The position numbers were made by a program, and so were the translations under genes. Positions 33,756-42,988 of a stretch of 64,000 bases of DNA are shown here, in pieces (within the stretch, counting starts at the first letter, position 1; each line of letters starts with the position of its first letter). Under the pieces are notes generated by a model. That model did no database searches. It worked only from the letters and a program-made list of their open reading frames with translations, and was not told the origin of the DNA. The DNA comes from Salinisphaera aquimarina (GTDB taxonomy: Bacteria; Pseudomonadota; Gammaproteobacteria; Nevskiales; Salinisphaeraceae), in assembly GCF_042643355.1 (NCBI RefSeq), contig NZ_JBHRSS010000003.1:620001-684000 (forward strand). The letters are read 5' to 3'.

Positions 33756-34452
33756 ACTGCTGCGCATCGAGAATCTCAACGCCTGGTACGGCGAGTCGCA
33801 CATCCTGCACGGCGTGAACCTGTCGGTGAACCGGGGCGAAGTGGTGACCCTGCTCGGGCGCAACGGCGCCGGCCGTACCACCACGCTCAAGTCGATCCTC
33901 GGCCTGGTGGACAAGCGCACCGGCTCGATCCAGGTCGACGGCAAGGAAATCATCAAGCAGCCGACCCACAAGATCGCGCGCCTGGGCATGCTCGGCTACT
34001 GCCCGGAAGAGCGCGGCATCTTCTCGCGGCTGAACGTGGACGAGAACCTGAACCTGCCGCCGCGCCTGAGCGACGACGGCATGAGCGTCGACGAAATCTA
34101 TTCGATGTTCCCGAATCTGGCCGAACGCCGGCGCAGCCTGGGCACGCAGCTGTCCGGCGGCGAACAGCAAATGCTGGCCATGGCCCGCGTGCTGCGTACC
34201 GGCGCCAAGCTGCTGCTGCTGGATGAAATTACCGAAGGTCTGGCGCCGGTGATCGTGCAGGCACTGGGCAACACCATCCGCCAGATCAAGGAACGCGGCC
34301 TGACCATCGTGCTGGTGGAACAGAACTTTCATTTCGCCGCGCCGCTGGCCGACCGCCACTACATCATCGAACACGGCGAGGTGGCGGAAGTCATCGAGGC
34401 GTCGGAAGCCAAGGCCAAGAAGGAACGCATCAACCAGTTTCTGAGCGTATGA
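33748..34452 (+). CDS. livF: branched-chain amino acid-type ABC transporter ATPase LivF
   Basis: 234-aa second ATPase. The phosphate loop reads GRNGAGRTT, so the normally invariant Walker A Lys is Arg (residue 43). The signature LSGGEQQMLAMARVL is intact, Walker B reads LLLLDEITEGLAP with Ile for the usual Pro, and the H-loop His is replaced in VLVEQNFHF, as is normal for LivF. It overlaps livG and is followed 46 bases later by the binding protein. Whether this half-site hydrolyses ATP is open; LivG keeps the canonical Lys. Confidence 0.9.
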   Translation: MSELLRIENLNAWYGESHILHGVNLSVNRGEVVTLLGRNGAGRTTTLKSILGLVDKRTGSIQVDGKEIIKQPTHKIARLGMLGYCPEERGIFSRLNVDENLNLPPRLSDDGMSVDEIYSMFPNLAERRRSLGTQLSGGEQQMLAMARVLRTGAKLLLLDEITEGLAPVIVQALGNTIRQIKERGLTIVLVEQNFHFAAPLADRHYIIEHGEVAEVIEASEAKAKKERINQFLSV

Positions 34453-34498
34453 GCCGATTAGCGCATATCCAAGGGTGGCATCAAACAGGGGATCGAAA

Positions 34499-35710
34499 AT
34501 GAACAAAGCACTACTGACAGCAGCCTGCGCGGCCGGCGTCATGGCCTTTTCCGGCGCCCAAGCCGCCGACCCGGCCTCCAACGGCAGCGTCAAGATCGGC
34601 GTGCTGAGCGACATGTCCGGTGTCTACAAGGCCATCGAAGGCCCCGGCGCGGTTACCGCGGCGAAGATGGCGGCCGAGGACTTCGGCGGCAAGGTGCTCG
34701 GCGCGCCGATCGAGATCGTGTCGGCCGATCACCAGAACAAGGCCGACGTGGCCTCCTCGGTGGCGCGCAAGTGGATCGATCGCGACCACGTCGACATGCT
34801 CGTGGGCATGGACAACTCGGCGGTCGGCCTGGCCGTGCAGGGTCTGGCGTCGGAGAAGAACACGATCACCATCAACACCGGCGCGGGCTCTTCCGAGCTG
34901 ACCGAGAGCCAGTGTTCCAAGTACGGCATCCACTACGTCTACGACACCTATGCCCTGCCGGTAGGCACGGCCACGGCCATGGTCAAGAACGGTGGCAAGA
35001 AATGGTTCTTCATCACCGCCGACTATGCCTTCGGTCATTCCCTGCGTGACAACACCTCGCGCGTGGTCGAGGATCTCGGCGGCGAAGTGCTGGGCAGCAT
35101 CGAGGCCCCGCTGAGCACGACCGACTTCTCGTCCTACCTGCTGCAGGCCAGCGGCTCGGGCGCCGACGTGATCGGGCTGGCCAACGCCGGCGGCGATACC
35201 GTGAATTCGATCAAGCAGGCCAACTCCTTCGGTATCGTCGAGCGCGGCCAGAAGCTGGCCGGCATGCTGGTCTTTCTGACCGATATCAAGGCGCTCGGCC
35301 TGGATACGGCCAAGGGCCTGGAGTTCACCACCGCCTTCTACTGGGATCGCAACGACGAATCGCGCAAGTGGTCGCAGCGCTTCTTCGAAAAGCATGGCGC
35401 CATGCCGACCATGGTCCAGGCCGGCGTGTACTCGGGCGTCACCCACTACCTGGAAGCGATCAAGGCCGCGGGCAGCGACGACGCCAAGGCGGTGCGCGCC
35501 GAACTGGGTAACATGACCCTCAACGATTTCTTCGTGCAGAACGGCAAGATCGAAGCCAACGGCCTGATGTCGCACGACATGTATCTGGCCCAGGTCAAGA
35601 CTCCGGACGAGTCCAAGAGCGACTGGGACCTGCTGAATATCGTCAGCACGATCCCGGCCGAAAAAGCCTACATCGCGCAGTCGGACAGCGCCTGCCCGCT
35701 GCTCAAGTAA
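34499..35710 (+). CDS. ABC transporter periplasmic binding protein (LivK type)
   Basis: 403-aa type 1 periplasmic binding protein. Signal peptide about residues 1-23, cut near GAQAAD. Mature protein begins VKIGVLSDMSGVY, with the two-lobed Peripla_BP_6 fold and landmarks HQNKADVA, TINTGAGSSELT and FITADYAFG. A GGGGA site precedes the ATG at 34499. It closely resembles the protein encoded at 45835-47061. Members of this subgroup bind amino acids, amides or aromatic acids; the nearby valine operon suggests branched-chain compounds, by inference only. Confidence 0.88.
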   Translation: MNKALLTAACAAGVMAFSGAQAADPASNGSVKIGVLSDMSGVYKAIEGPGAVTAAKMAAEDFGGKVLGAPIEIVSADHQNKADVASSVARKWIDRDHVDMLVGMDNSAVGLAVQGLASEKNTITINTGAGSSELTESQCSKYGIHYVYDTYALPVGTATAMVKNGGKKWFFITADYAFGHSLRDNTSRVVEDLGGEVLGSIEAPLSTTDFSSYLLQASGSGADVIGLANAGGDTVNSIKQANSFGIVERGQKLAGMLVFLTDIKALGLDTAKGLEFTTAFYWDRNDESRKWSQRFFEKHGAMPTMVQAGVYSGVTHYLEAIKAAGSDDAKAVRAELGNMTLNDFFVQNGKIEANGLMSHDMYLAQVKTPDESKSDWDLLNIVSTIPAEKAYIAQSDSACPLLK

Positions 35711-35755
35711 CAGTCGAGCGAATAGCCGAATGACGACGACAGGACGCATAACACC

Positions 35756-36655
35756 ATGAGTCTCAACGCAATCCTTGCGCAGACCATGCTGGGGCTGAGC
35801 ACCGGCGTGTTCTACGCCATGCTCAGCCTGGGCCTCGCAATCATTTTCGGCCTGCTGAATGTGATCAACTTCGCCCACGGCGCGCTCTATATGCTGGGCG
35901 CGTTCGTGGCGTTGATCGGCTATTCGTATCTCGGGCCGTGGCTGGGCTTCGAGGACTACCACATGGGCTTCTGGACCGCGCTTATCGTGGCGCCCCTGGT
36001 AGTCGGCGGTTTCGGCATGCTCATCGAGCGTTTCCTGCTGCGTCGTCTCTATGCCTTCGATCATATCTACGGTCTGCTGCTGACCTTCGGCATCGCCCTG
36101 ATTCTGCAGGGCATTCTGTCCAACTATTTCAATATCTCGGGCACCGCCTACCCGGCCCAGCCGGATGTGCTCAACGGCATTGTCAATCTCGGCTTCATGT
36201 ATTTTCCGAAGTACCGGCTGTTCGCGATCGTGTTCTCGATCGTGGTGTGCCTCGCCACCTGGTTCGTGATCGAACGCACCACGCTGGGCGCGGTGCTGCG
36301 TGCCGGCGTGGAGAACCCCAAGCTGGTGGAGGCCTTCGGCATCAACGTGCCGCGCATGGTGACCCTGACCTTCGGCTTCGGCGTGGCCCTGGCCGCGCTG
36401 GCGGGCGTGCTCGCCGCACCCATCTACTCGGTGAGTCCGCTGATGGGCGCCGATCTGATCATCACCGTATTCGCGGTGGTGGTGATCGGCGGCATGGGTT
36501 CGATCCTGGGTGCGATCGTCACCGGCCTGGGGCTGGGGCTGGTCCAGGGCCTGACCCAGGCGCTCTATCCGCCGGCCGCCAATACCGTCATCTTTTTCAT
36601 CATGGTCGTGGTTCTGCTGATCCGGCCGGCCGGCCTGTTCGGCAAGGAAGCCTGA
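35756..36655 (+). CDS. livH: branched-chain amino acid-type ABC transporter permease LivH
   Basis: 299-aa membrane permease with about eight helices. The N-terminal GLSTGVFYAMLSLGLAIIFG and NVINFAHGALYMLGA, and VVVIGGMGSILGA before the last helices (the transmission loop to the ATPase), are typical of LivH. The C-terminus ends RPAGLFG, a family hallmark. Four bases separate its stop from livM. Confidence 0.92.
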   Translation: MSLNAILAQTMLGLSTGVFYAMLSLGLAIIFGLLNVINFAHGALYMLGAFVALIGYSYLGPWLGFEDYHMGFWTALIVAPLVVGGFGMLIERFLLRRLYAFDHIYGLLLTFGIALILQGILSNYFNISGTAYPAQPDVLNGIVNLGFMYFPKYRLFAIVFSIVVCLATWFVIERTTLGAVLRAGVENPKLVEAFGINVPRMVTLTFGFGVALAALAGVLAAPIYSVSPLMGADLIITVFAVVVIGGMGSILGAIVTGLGLGLVQGLTQALYPPAANTVIFFIMVVVLLIRPAGLFGKEA

Positions 36656-36659
36656 AGCG

Positions 36660-37592
36660 ATGCGACACATCACGATGAACGGGGTCTTCTGGGTATTGCT
36701 GATCGGCGTCGGCCTGGCCGCGCCCTATCTCGTCTATCCGGTGTTCGCGATGAAGCTGCTGTGCTTCGCGCTGTTCGCCTGTGCCTTCAATCTGCTGCTG
36801 GGCTATACCGGCCTGCTGTCCTTCGGCCATGCCGCGTTCTTCGGCGGCGCGGCCTACATCACCGGCCATGTGATCAAGGTCATGCACATGGACCCGCTGA
36901 TCGGCATCCTCGCCGGCACTCTGTTCGCGATGGTGCTGGGGGCGATCTTCGGCGCGCTGGCGATCCGCCGGCAGGGCATCTATTTCGCCATGATCACGCT
37001 GGCGCTGGCGCAGATCATCTTCTTTCTTGCGCTCAAGCTGCCGTTCACCGGCGGCGAGAACGGCCTGCAGGGTATTCCCCGCGGCCATATGCTCGGCTTC
37101 ATCGATCTCAACGACCCCGTGGCGATCTACTACGTGGTGTTCGCCATCTTCATGATCGGTTTCCTGATTATCTATCGCACCATCCATTCGCCATTCGGCC
37201 AGATTCTGACCGCGATCCGCGAGAACGAGCCGCGTGCGCGTTCGCTGGGCTACAACGTCGAACGCTTCAAGCTGATCGCGTTCGTCATCTCGGCGACGCT
37301 GGCCGGCACGGCGGGCGCGACCAAGTCGATCATCTTCCAGTTCGCATCGCTCACCGACGTGCACTGGCAGATGTCGGGCGAGGTGGTGCTGATGACGCTG
37401 CTCGGCGGCATGGGCACGCTGTTCGGCCCGGTGGCCGGCGCCGCCGTGGTGATCACCATGCAGGACGAACTGGCCTCCTTCGGCTCCTGGGTGCAGGTCG
37501 CGATCGGCGCAATCTTCGTCGTCTGCGTGCTCATCTTCCGGCGCGGCTTCGTGGGCGAGCTGGCCCGGCTGCTCAAGGCCAAGTCGTCGTAG
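36660..37592 (+). CDS. livM: branched-chain amino acid-type ABC transporter permease LivM
   Basis: 310-aa permease pairing with LivH. Typical LivM segments: LLGYTGLLSFGHAAFFG, the cytoplasmic loop AIRENEPRARSLGYNVERFK that contacts the ATPase, and LLGGMGTLFGPVAGAA. About nine helices. Last gene of the operon; no clear terminator follows, and the next 760 bases are non-coding. Confidence 0.92.
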   Translation: MRHITMNGVFWVLLIGVGLAAPYLVYPVFAMKLLCFALFACAFNLLLGYTGLLSFGHAAFFGGAAYITGHVIKVMHMDPLIGILAGTLFAMVLGAIFGALAIRRQGIYFAMITLALAQIIFFLALKLPFTGGENGLQGIPRGHMLGFIDLNDPVAIYYVVFAIFMIGFLIIYRTIHSPFGQILTAIRENEPRARSLGYNVERFKLIAFVISATLAGTAGATKSIIFQFASLTDVHWQMSGEVVLMTLLGGMGTLFGPVAGAAVVITMQDELASFGSWVQVAIGAIFVVCVLIFRRGFVGELARLLKAKSS

Positions 37593-37716
37593 CGGGTCGC
37601 AACGCGTTGCCGCGGAGCCATTCATAACGCTCGATGCTGGGCCTTCAGCCGGCAACGGAGTTGTTCGCTCCTGATGCTGCTCACTTAAGTCTTGTGCAGG
37701 CACCCAGCATTTTGGG

Positions 37717-37747
37717 AATCCGGTTTTCAGTTGATGAGAACCGGATT
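37717..37747. repeat. 9-bp inverted repeat downstream of livM
   Basis: AATCCGGTT and AACCGGATT around 13 bases. It could be a weak terminator (no T-run) or the left boundary of the dispersed repeat. Confidence 0.4.
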
Positions 37748-37759
37748 AATCTGTCTCGA

Positions 37760-38045
37760 GAGTAAACGCTTGTTTTCAAGAGGACGACACCCGGGCACGG
37801 CGCCACCCTCACGCTCCGCTACAGTCTGTATTCAATCCCTCGGCGCTGCGCTGAGCAGCACAGCCGGGAAGGGACAAAAGCAGCTGGATGTTCGAGCGCA
37901 AAGAGTTTCCGGCTGCTCCCGTCCTGGCGGGCAGCGCAAGGGATCGGCGCGAAGCGCCGACGCAGTGCAGGGTGCCTATGAATAACAAGACACCCATGTG
38001 GGCAAGCCAATATAAACAGCTCGCGTAACAGCGCGGAATCCCAGG
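37760..38045 (+). repeat. dispersed hairpin-rich repeat, copy B
   Basis: Shares with copy A the blocks GACACCCGGG, a hairpin with right arm TTTCCGGCTG (37879-37917), GCAGGGTGCCTAT/TTT and the end GGGCAAGC with AATATAA, GCTCGC and GCGGAATCCCA. The left arm of the terminal hairpin is lost. About 180 bases shorter than copy A. Confidence 0.65.
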
Positions 38046-38352
38046 CCCGATCAAAGTGAAAACGCTACCGGGCACAACGCAACCGGCTTACCGCGAATGA
38101 GCCATAACCAAGGCTAGCCGGGCCTGAGAGATGGTAGGGAACACGTTATTCCATCTCTCGACCAGCCGCACTGCTCAAGTGAGCAAAGCGCTACCGTTCG
38201 CGTCGACTTTTTCCCGTCATTGCTGTCCACATTAAACCGCGGATCTGCGCTTTTTCCAGCAGAAGAAGACGCGCACGAACTGCGCTAACACACCGTTTGC
38301 CCGGTACTGCCCGACACCCGCCACAGGAACCGAATCGGCCATTCACAGCGGC

Positions 38353-40035
38353 CTAGACCTTCAACTCGGGAAAATCGGCTTCGTTGTAAGCATGCGCCCC
38401 GTGCTCGTCACCGGCGGCATGGGCCCGCAGTTCCACCCGGCGGATCTTGCCGGAGATGGTCTTGGGTAGTTCCGCGAACTCCAGCTCGCGGATGCGGGCA
38501 TAAGGCGCCAGCCGCTCCCGTGAGAAGGCGAACAGGGCCTTGGCGGTGTCGCGCGACGGCTCGAAGCCGCGGCGCAGCACGACATAGGCCTTGGGCACGG
38601 TGAGCTTCAGCTCATCGGGCGAAGGCACCACCGCGGCTTCGGCGACCGACTCGTGCTCGATGAGAATCGACTCCAGTTCGAACGGGCTGATGCGGTAGTC
38701 CGACGACTTGAACACGTCGTCGGCGCGGCCGACGTACCAGAAATAACCGTCCTCATCGCGGCTGGCCACGTCGCCGGTGCGGTAGTAGCCGTCACGCATG
38801 GCCGCGGCCATGCGCTCGGGATCGTCGCGGTATTCCTGCATCAGACCGAGCGGACGGACGTCGCGCACATCGATGGCGATCTCGCCCTCGTCGTGCTCCT
38901 GATCGAACGGGTCGAGCAGTGCGATGCGATAGCCCGGCAGCGGCCGCCCCATGGAGCCGGATTTCATCAGCTGCCCGGGCGGGTTGCCGATCTGGGCGGT
39001 GGTCTCGGTCTGGCCGTAGCCGTCGCGAATCTTGAGCCCCCAGAGTTTCTCGACACGGGAGATGACTTCCGGATTGAGCGGCTCGCCGGCACCGACCAGG
39101 CTGCGCAGCTTGACGTCGTAAGCGCCCAGATCTTCCTGAATCAGCAGCCGCCAGACGGTGGGCGGCGCGCACAGGCTGGTCACGCCCTTGTCGGCGATGA
39201 CCTTGAGCGCGTCCGGCGCGGAGAAGCGCGCGGTGCGATAGACGAACACCGTGCAGCCCGCGTCCCAGGGCGCGAACAGATTGCTCCACGCATGCTTGGC
39301 CCAGCCCGGCGAGCTGATGTTGAAATGGACATCGTCGGGCTGCAGGCCGAGCCAGTACATGGTCGACAACGAGCCCACCGGATAACTCTGATGGGTATGC
39401 AGAACCAGTTTCGGCTTGGACGTGGTGCCCGAGGTGAAATACAGCAGCATCGGGTCGGTGGCGTGGGTGACGCTGTCCGGCTCGAACTCGGTCTCGGCGT
39501 CGTAGGCCTCGCTGAAGACGGCCCAGTCGCCGACCGGGTCGCCGACCACGATACGGGTGAGCCCGCCGGCCACGCCCTCGAACTTGGCGACGTGTTCCTC
39601 GGCGGCGAGAATATGGGTGACACCGCCGCGCCCGAGCCGGTCGCCGAGGTCCTTCTGCGACAGCAGCGTGGTCGCCGGGATGACCACCGCGCCCAGCTTG
39701 ATGGCGGCGAGCATGGTTTCCCACAGCGCGGGCACGTTGTCGAGCATCACCAGCAGCGTGTCGCGCCGTTGCAGCCCCTGGGCGCGCAGAAAATTGGCGA
39801 CCTGATTGGAGCGCTGGCGCATCTGCTCGAAACTGCAGCGGTATTCGCTGCCGTCTTCGTCGACCAGCCACAGCGCGGTCTTGTCGTTGTCGGCGGCGTA
39901 GTCGTCGAACCAGTCCAGCGCCCAGTTGAACGTGTCCAGCTCGGGCCAGCGGAAATCCTCATAGGCACGGGTATAGTCTTCGCGCCGCTCGAGCAGCATC
40001 TGCCGAGCTGCCTTGAATGCTTGTATGGATTGCAT
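38353..40035 (-). CDS. AMP-dependent acyl-CoA synthetase
   Basis: 560-aa adenylate-forming enzyme activating a carboxylic acid to its CoA thioester. Core motifs: YFTSGTTSKPKLVLH (P-loop), GYGQTETT, YYRTGDVASRDEDGY, and the C-terminal catalytic Lys in PKTISGKIRR. Overall it resembles medium-chain or short branched-chain acyl-CoA synthetases. It is the last gene of the valine-degradation cluster, 84 bases after mmsB, so isobutyrate, propionate or another branched short acid is the likely substrate. That is inferred from context. Confidence 0.88.
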   Translation of the reverse strand: MQSIQAFKAARQMLLERREDYTRAYEDFRWPELDTFNWALDWFDDYAADNDKTALWLVDEDGSEYRCSFEQMRQRSNQVANFLRAQGLQRRDTLLVMLDNVPALWETMLAAIKLGAVVIPATTLLSQKDLGDRLGRGGVTHILAAEEHVAKFEGVAGGLTRIVVGDPVGDWAVFSEAYDAETEFEPDSVTHATDPMLLYFTSGTTSKPKLVLHTHQSYPVGSLSTMYWLGLQPDDVHFNISSPGWAKHAWSNLFAPWDAGCTVFVYRTARFSAPDALKVIADKGVTSLCAPPTVWRLLIQEDLGAYDVKLRSLVGAGEPLNPEVISRVEKLWGLKIRDGYGQTETTAQIGNPPGQLMKSGSMGRPLPGYRIALLDPFDQEHDEGEIAIDVRDVRPLGLMQEYRDDPERMAAAMRDGYYRTGDVASRDEDGYFWYVGRADDVFKSSDYRISPFELESILIEHESVAEAAVVPSPDELKLTVPKAYVVLRRGFEPSRDTAKALFAFSRERLAPYARIRELEFAELPKTISGKIRRVELRAHAAGDEHGAHAYNEADFPELKV

Positions 40036-40119
40036 GCCCTCTACTCCCGATGACGCGCGCCGTGGTCCCCCCGGACCGGCGCGCAGTGGTTCTTGTCGTT
40101 GTCTGTGCGTTCGGGCCGT

Positions 40120-41043
40120 TCAGGTCCCGCCGCTGTCCGCGGCCTGGCCGTGCAGCAGTTCCAGAATGCTGGAGAAATCACGCCCGCCCGAGCCCGCGCG
40201 GCTGTGCATGGAATACAGGCTACGCGCCATCGAGCCCAGCGGCGTGGAGACGCCGTTCTTGAGGCTCGAATCCATCGCCAGACCCAGATCCTTGAGCATG
40301 AGGTCCACGCCAAAGCCCGGTTTGTAGCCGTTGGATGCCGGCGCGGTATCCATGACCCCGGGATAGGGGTTGTAGACGTTGAGCGCCCAGTTGCCGCCGG
40401 AGGCGTTCTTCATGATCTCCGAGATCACGGTCGGATCCAGGCCGTTGGCCACGGCCAGGTTGATGGCCTCCGAGGTGCCGGTCATGAGAATGCCGAGCAG
40501 CATGTTGTTGCACATCTTGCCGACCTGGCCGGCGCCGGCTTCGCCGGCATGAAAGACCGCCTTGCCCATGACGTCGAGCAGCGGCCGGGCGCGTTCAAGA
40601 CCCGCGGACTCGCCGCCGACCATGAACGTCAGACCGCCGGCCTTGGCGCCGTTGACGCCGCCGGACACGGGCGCATCGAGCATCGTCAGGCCGCGTTCTG
40701 CGGCCTTGCCGGCGACCAGGCGCGCGGTTTCGGCGTCGATGGTGCTGCAGTCGATGAGCAGCGTGTCGTCGCCGGCCGCGGCGAGAATACCGTCACCAGC
40801 GTCGTTCTCGCCCAGATACAGACCACGCACATGGGCACCCGCGGGCAGCATCGTGAATACGATCTCGGCCTCGGCGACCGCGTCGACGGCGCTGTCGGCC
40901 TTGCGGGCGCCCTGCTCGACCGCGTCGGCCATCGCCGCCTCGACGCGGTCGAACACGGTCAGCGTATAGCCGGCGGCGATCAGATTGGCGGCCATGGGCG
41001 CGCCCATGTTGCCCAGGCCAATGAATGCAACGTTGCCGCTCAT
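40120..41043 (-). CDS. mmsB: 3-hydroxyisobutyrate dehydrogenase
   Basis: 307-aa NAD-dependent beta-hydroxyacid dehydrogenase oxidising 3-hydroxyisobutyrate to methylmalonate semialdehyde. Rossmann motif FIGLGNMGAPMA at the N-terminus, substrate loop DAPVSGGVNGAKAG, and catalytic Lys in GQVGKMCNN. The context within a valine operon, next to 3-hydroxyisobutyryl-CoA hydrolase, fixes the substrate. Start ATG 41043 behind GGAGA, one base beyond the hydrolase stop. Confidence 0.92.
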   Translation of the reverse strand: MSGNVAFIGLGNMGAPMAANLIAAGYTLTVFDRVEAAMADAVEQGARKADSAVDAVAEAEIVFTMLPAGAHVRGLYLGENDAGDGILAAAGDDTLLIDCSTIDAETARLVAGKAAERGLTMLDAPVSGGVNGAKAGGLTFMVGGESAGLERARPLLDVMGKAVFHAGEAGAGQVGKMCNNMLLGILMTGTSEAINLAVANGLDPTVISEIMKNASGGNWALNVYNPYPGVMDTAPASNGYKPGFGVDLMLKDLGLAMDSSLKNGVSTPLGSMARSLYSMHSRAGSGGRDFSSILELLHGQAADSGGT

Positions 41044-41044
41044 G

Positions 41045-42211
41045 TCAGTCTCCTCTCGACTCAATCATCGATTCACGTAGATCGGCCAGCGGATGCCGGC
41101 CTTCGTAATCCGCCGGCAGCGCGAAATGCGCGCTCACCTGGGCGTCGGTCACTTCAGCCAGGCGTGCCGGCGTCCAGCTCGGCTGCTTGTCCTTGTCCAC
41201 GAGCAGGGCACGAATGCCCTCGGCCAGATCGGGCCGGCGCGTGCAGGCCACGGCGCTGGCATAGTCCTGCTGCAGCACCTGCTCGATCGACAGACGCGGG
41301 TCGCGCGCGAGCTGGCGATGCACGACGGCCAGCGACAGCGGCGATGCGTTGGCAATCGCCTTGGCGCCGTGGGCGAAGAATTCGTCGGTGTCGGCCGCGG
41401 CCTGCAGACGGTCGATGAAGGTCTGCACGTCCGGCGCATCGGTGAGCGCCGCGATGGCGCGCTGACGGGCGAACAGCGCGGACTGTTCGCACAGCGACGC
41501 GGCCGAGTCGGTGTCCTCGAAACGGCGCAGCGCGTCGGCGAGCAGGCTATCGTTGTCGGCACGCGTCGCCTGCCAATCGATCTCGGTGAGGGCATCGAAA
41601 ACAGCGTCGCGCATGGCGGATTCGAGCAGGTAGTCGCCCATGTTCAGCCACAGCGCGTCGCCGGCCTTCATCGGCGTCGTGGTCAGGCCCAGAAACAGGC
41701 CGATACGCGCGGGCATGCGCCCGAGAAACCAGCTCGCGCCGACGTCCGGAAACAGCCCGATCGTGACTTCTGGCATGGCGATACGGCTGGCTTCGGTGAC
41801 CACCCGATGACTGGCGCCGGCCATGATGCCGAGCCCGCCGCCCATGACAATGCCATGGCCCCAGCACAACACCGGCTTGGGGAAACGGTGGATCGTGTGA
41901 TCGAGCCGATATTCGGCCGCGAAGAAGCCCTCGGCCTCGGCGCTGGGCGCACCGTCGGCGGCGCGCATGGCCTGATACAGGCCGATGACGTCACCGCCGG
42001 CACAGAAGGCCTTGTCGCCGCTGCCGAAGAGCACCACGCAGGCGACATCGTCACGTTGCGCCCAGGCCTCGAGCCGGGGCTGGAGCGCATCGATCATCGC
42101 CTTGGACAGCGAGTTGAGCGCGCGCTCCGCGTTCAGACGTGCGAAGGCGACGACGCGCCCGCCGCCGGCCGCGCGTTCCTCGAATATGATCGCGTCGTCG
42201 TCTTTGGCCAT
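41045..42211 (-). CDS. 3-hydroxyisobutyryl-CoA hydrolase
   Basis: 388-aa crotonase-fold thioesterase (HIBCH type) releasing free 3-hydroxyisobutyrate so valine carbon can leave the CoA form. Oxyanion segments CAGGDVIGLY and GIVMGGGLGIM, acidic residue in AMPEVTIGLFPDVGASWFL, and the long C-terminal half with SLAVVHRQL and the DPRLSIEQVLQQDY segment distinguish it from plain enoyl-CoA hydratases. Three-base gap from the hydratase gene upstream. Confidence 0.9.
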   Translation of the reverse strand: MAKDDDAIIFEERAAGGGRVVAFARLNAERALNSLSKAMIDALQPRLEAWAQRDDVACVVLFGSGDKAFCAGGDVIGLYQAMRAADGAPSAEAEGFFAAEYRLDHTIHRFPKPVLCWGHGIVMGGGLGIMAGASHRVVTEASRIAMPEVTIGLFPDVGASWFLGRMPARIGLFLGLTTTPMKAGDALWLNMGDYLLESAMRDAVFDALTEIDWQATRADNDSLLADALRRFEDTDSAASLCEQSALFARQRAIAALTDAPDVQTFIDRLQAAADTDEFFAHGAKAIANASPLSLAVVHRQLARDPRLSIEQVLQQDYASAVACTRRPDLAEGIRALLVDKDKQPSWTPARLAEVTDAQVSAHFALPADYEGRHPLADLRESMIESRGD

Positions 42212-42214
42212 GGA

Positions 42215-42988
42215 CTACTTCCAGACCGGGTCGCGTTTTTCCAGAAACGCGTTGACGCCTTCTTTGGGCTCATCGCTCTCGAACAGCATCGAAAACGCCT
42301 CGATTTCGCGCGCATGACCGGTTTCCAGCGCCTGATGGCGGGCACCGTCGATCAGCCGCTTGCTGGCCGCGACCGCCTTCGGGCTCTGCCGGGCCAGCTT
42401 GTCGGCCAACCCGAGAGCGGTGTCGTAGGCATCGCCCTTGGGCACCACCTCCTCGACCAGCCGGATACGCAGGGCGGTGTCGGCATCGACCTGTTCGCCG
42501 CACAGAATCATGCGCTTGGCCCAACCTTCGCCGACCAGCCACGGCAGACGCTGGGTGCCGCCGCCGCAGGGCAGCAGGCCGACCCGGGCTTCGGGCAGCC
42601 CCAGCAGCGCGTGCTGTTCGCAGATACGAATATCGCAGGCGAGGGCGAATTCCAGGCCCGCGCCCAGACAATAGCCGTTGATGGCGGCGACGGTCAGGCC
42701 GCGAAAACGCGCCAGGCGGGCCGCGGCGGCGGCCAGCAGACGGCCGAGTTCGCGCGCGCCGGCCCGGTCGGCATTGACGAACATGTGCAGATCGTCGCCG
42801 GCGGAAAAGAACGCGTCACCCGCGCCGGTGACCACGATCGCGTCGATGTTGCGGTCCTGTTCGAGGCGCGCGAGCTGGCTGTCGAGCGCGGCCAGCGCGG
42901 TAACGGAAAAGGTGTTGGCCGGCGGGCAGTCCAGTATCAGCACGGCTACGCGGCCGACGATCTCGATTCTCGGTTCGCTATCACTCAT
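42215..42988 (-). CDS. enoyl-CoA hydratase (methacrylyl-CoA hydratase role)
   Basis: 257-aa crotonase. Both catalytic Glu residues are present: GYCLGAGLEFALACD and LGLPEARVGLLPCGGG. The oxyanion loop is FFSAGDDLHMF. In this operon it should hydrate methacrylyl-CoA to 3-hydroxyisobutyryl-CoA. Its start overlaps the dehydrogenase stop by four bases (ATGA). Confidence 0.9.
   Translation of the reverse strand: MSDSEPRIEIVGRVAVLILDCPPANTFSVTALAALDSQLARLEQDRNIDAIVVTGAGDAFFSAGDDLHMFVNADRAGARELGRLLAAAAARLARFRGLTVAAINGYCLGAGLEFALACDIRICEQHALLGLPEARVGLLPCGGGTQRLPWLVGEGWAKRMILCGEQVDADTALRIRLVEEVVPKGDAYDTALGLADKLARQSPKAVAASKRLIDGARHQALETGHAREIEAFSMLFESDEPKEGVNAFLEKRDPVWK

Larger units (their letters stand above)
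37593..38352. other. 760-bp convergent intergenic region
   Basis: Separates livM (rightward) from the acyl-CoA synthetase (leftward). It contains a 9-bp perfect inverted repeat at 37717-37747, copy B of the dispersed repeat (37760-38045), and about 300 bases (38046-38352) in which I see nothing beyond low-complexity mixed sequence. No gene is supported. Confidence 0.55.
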
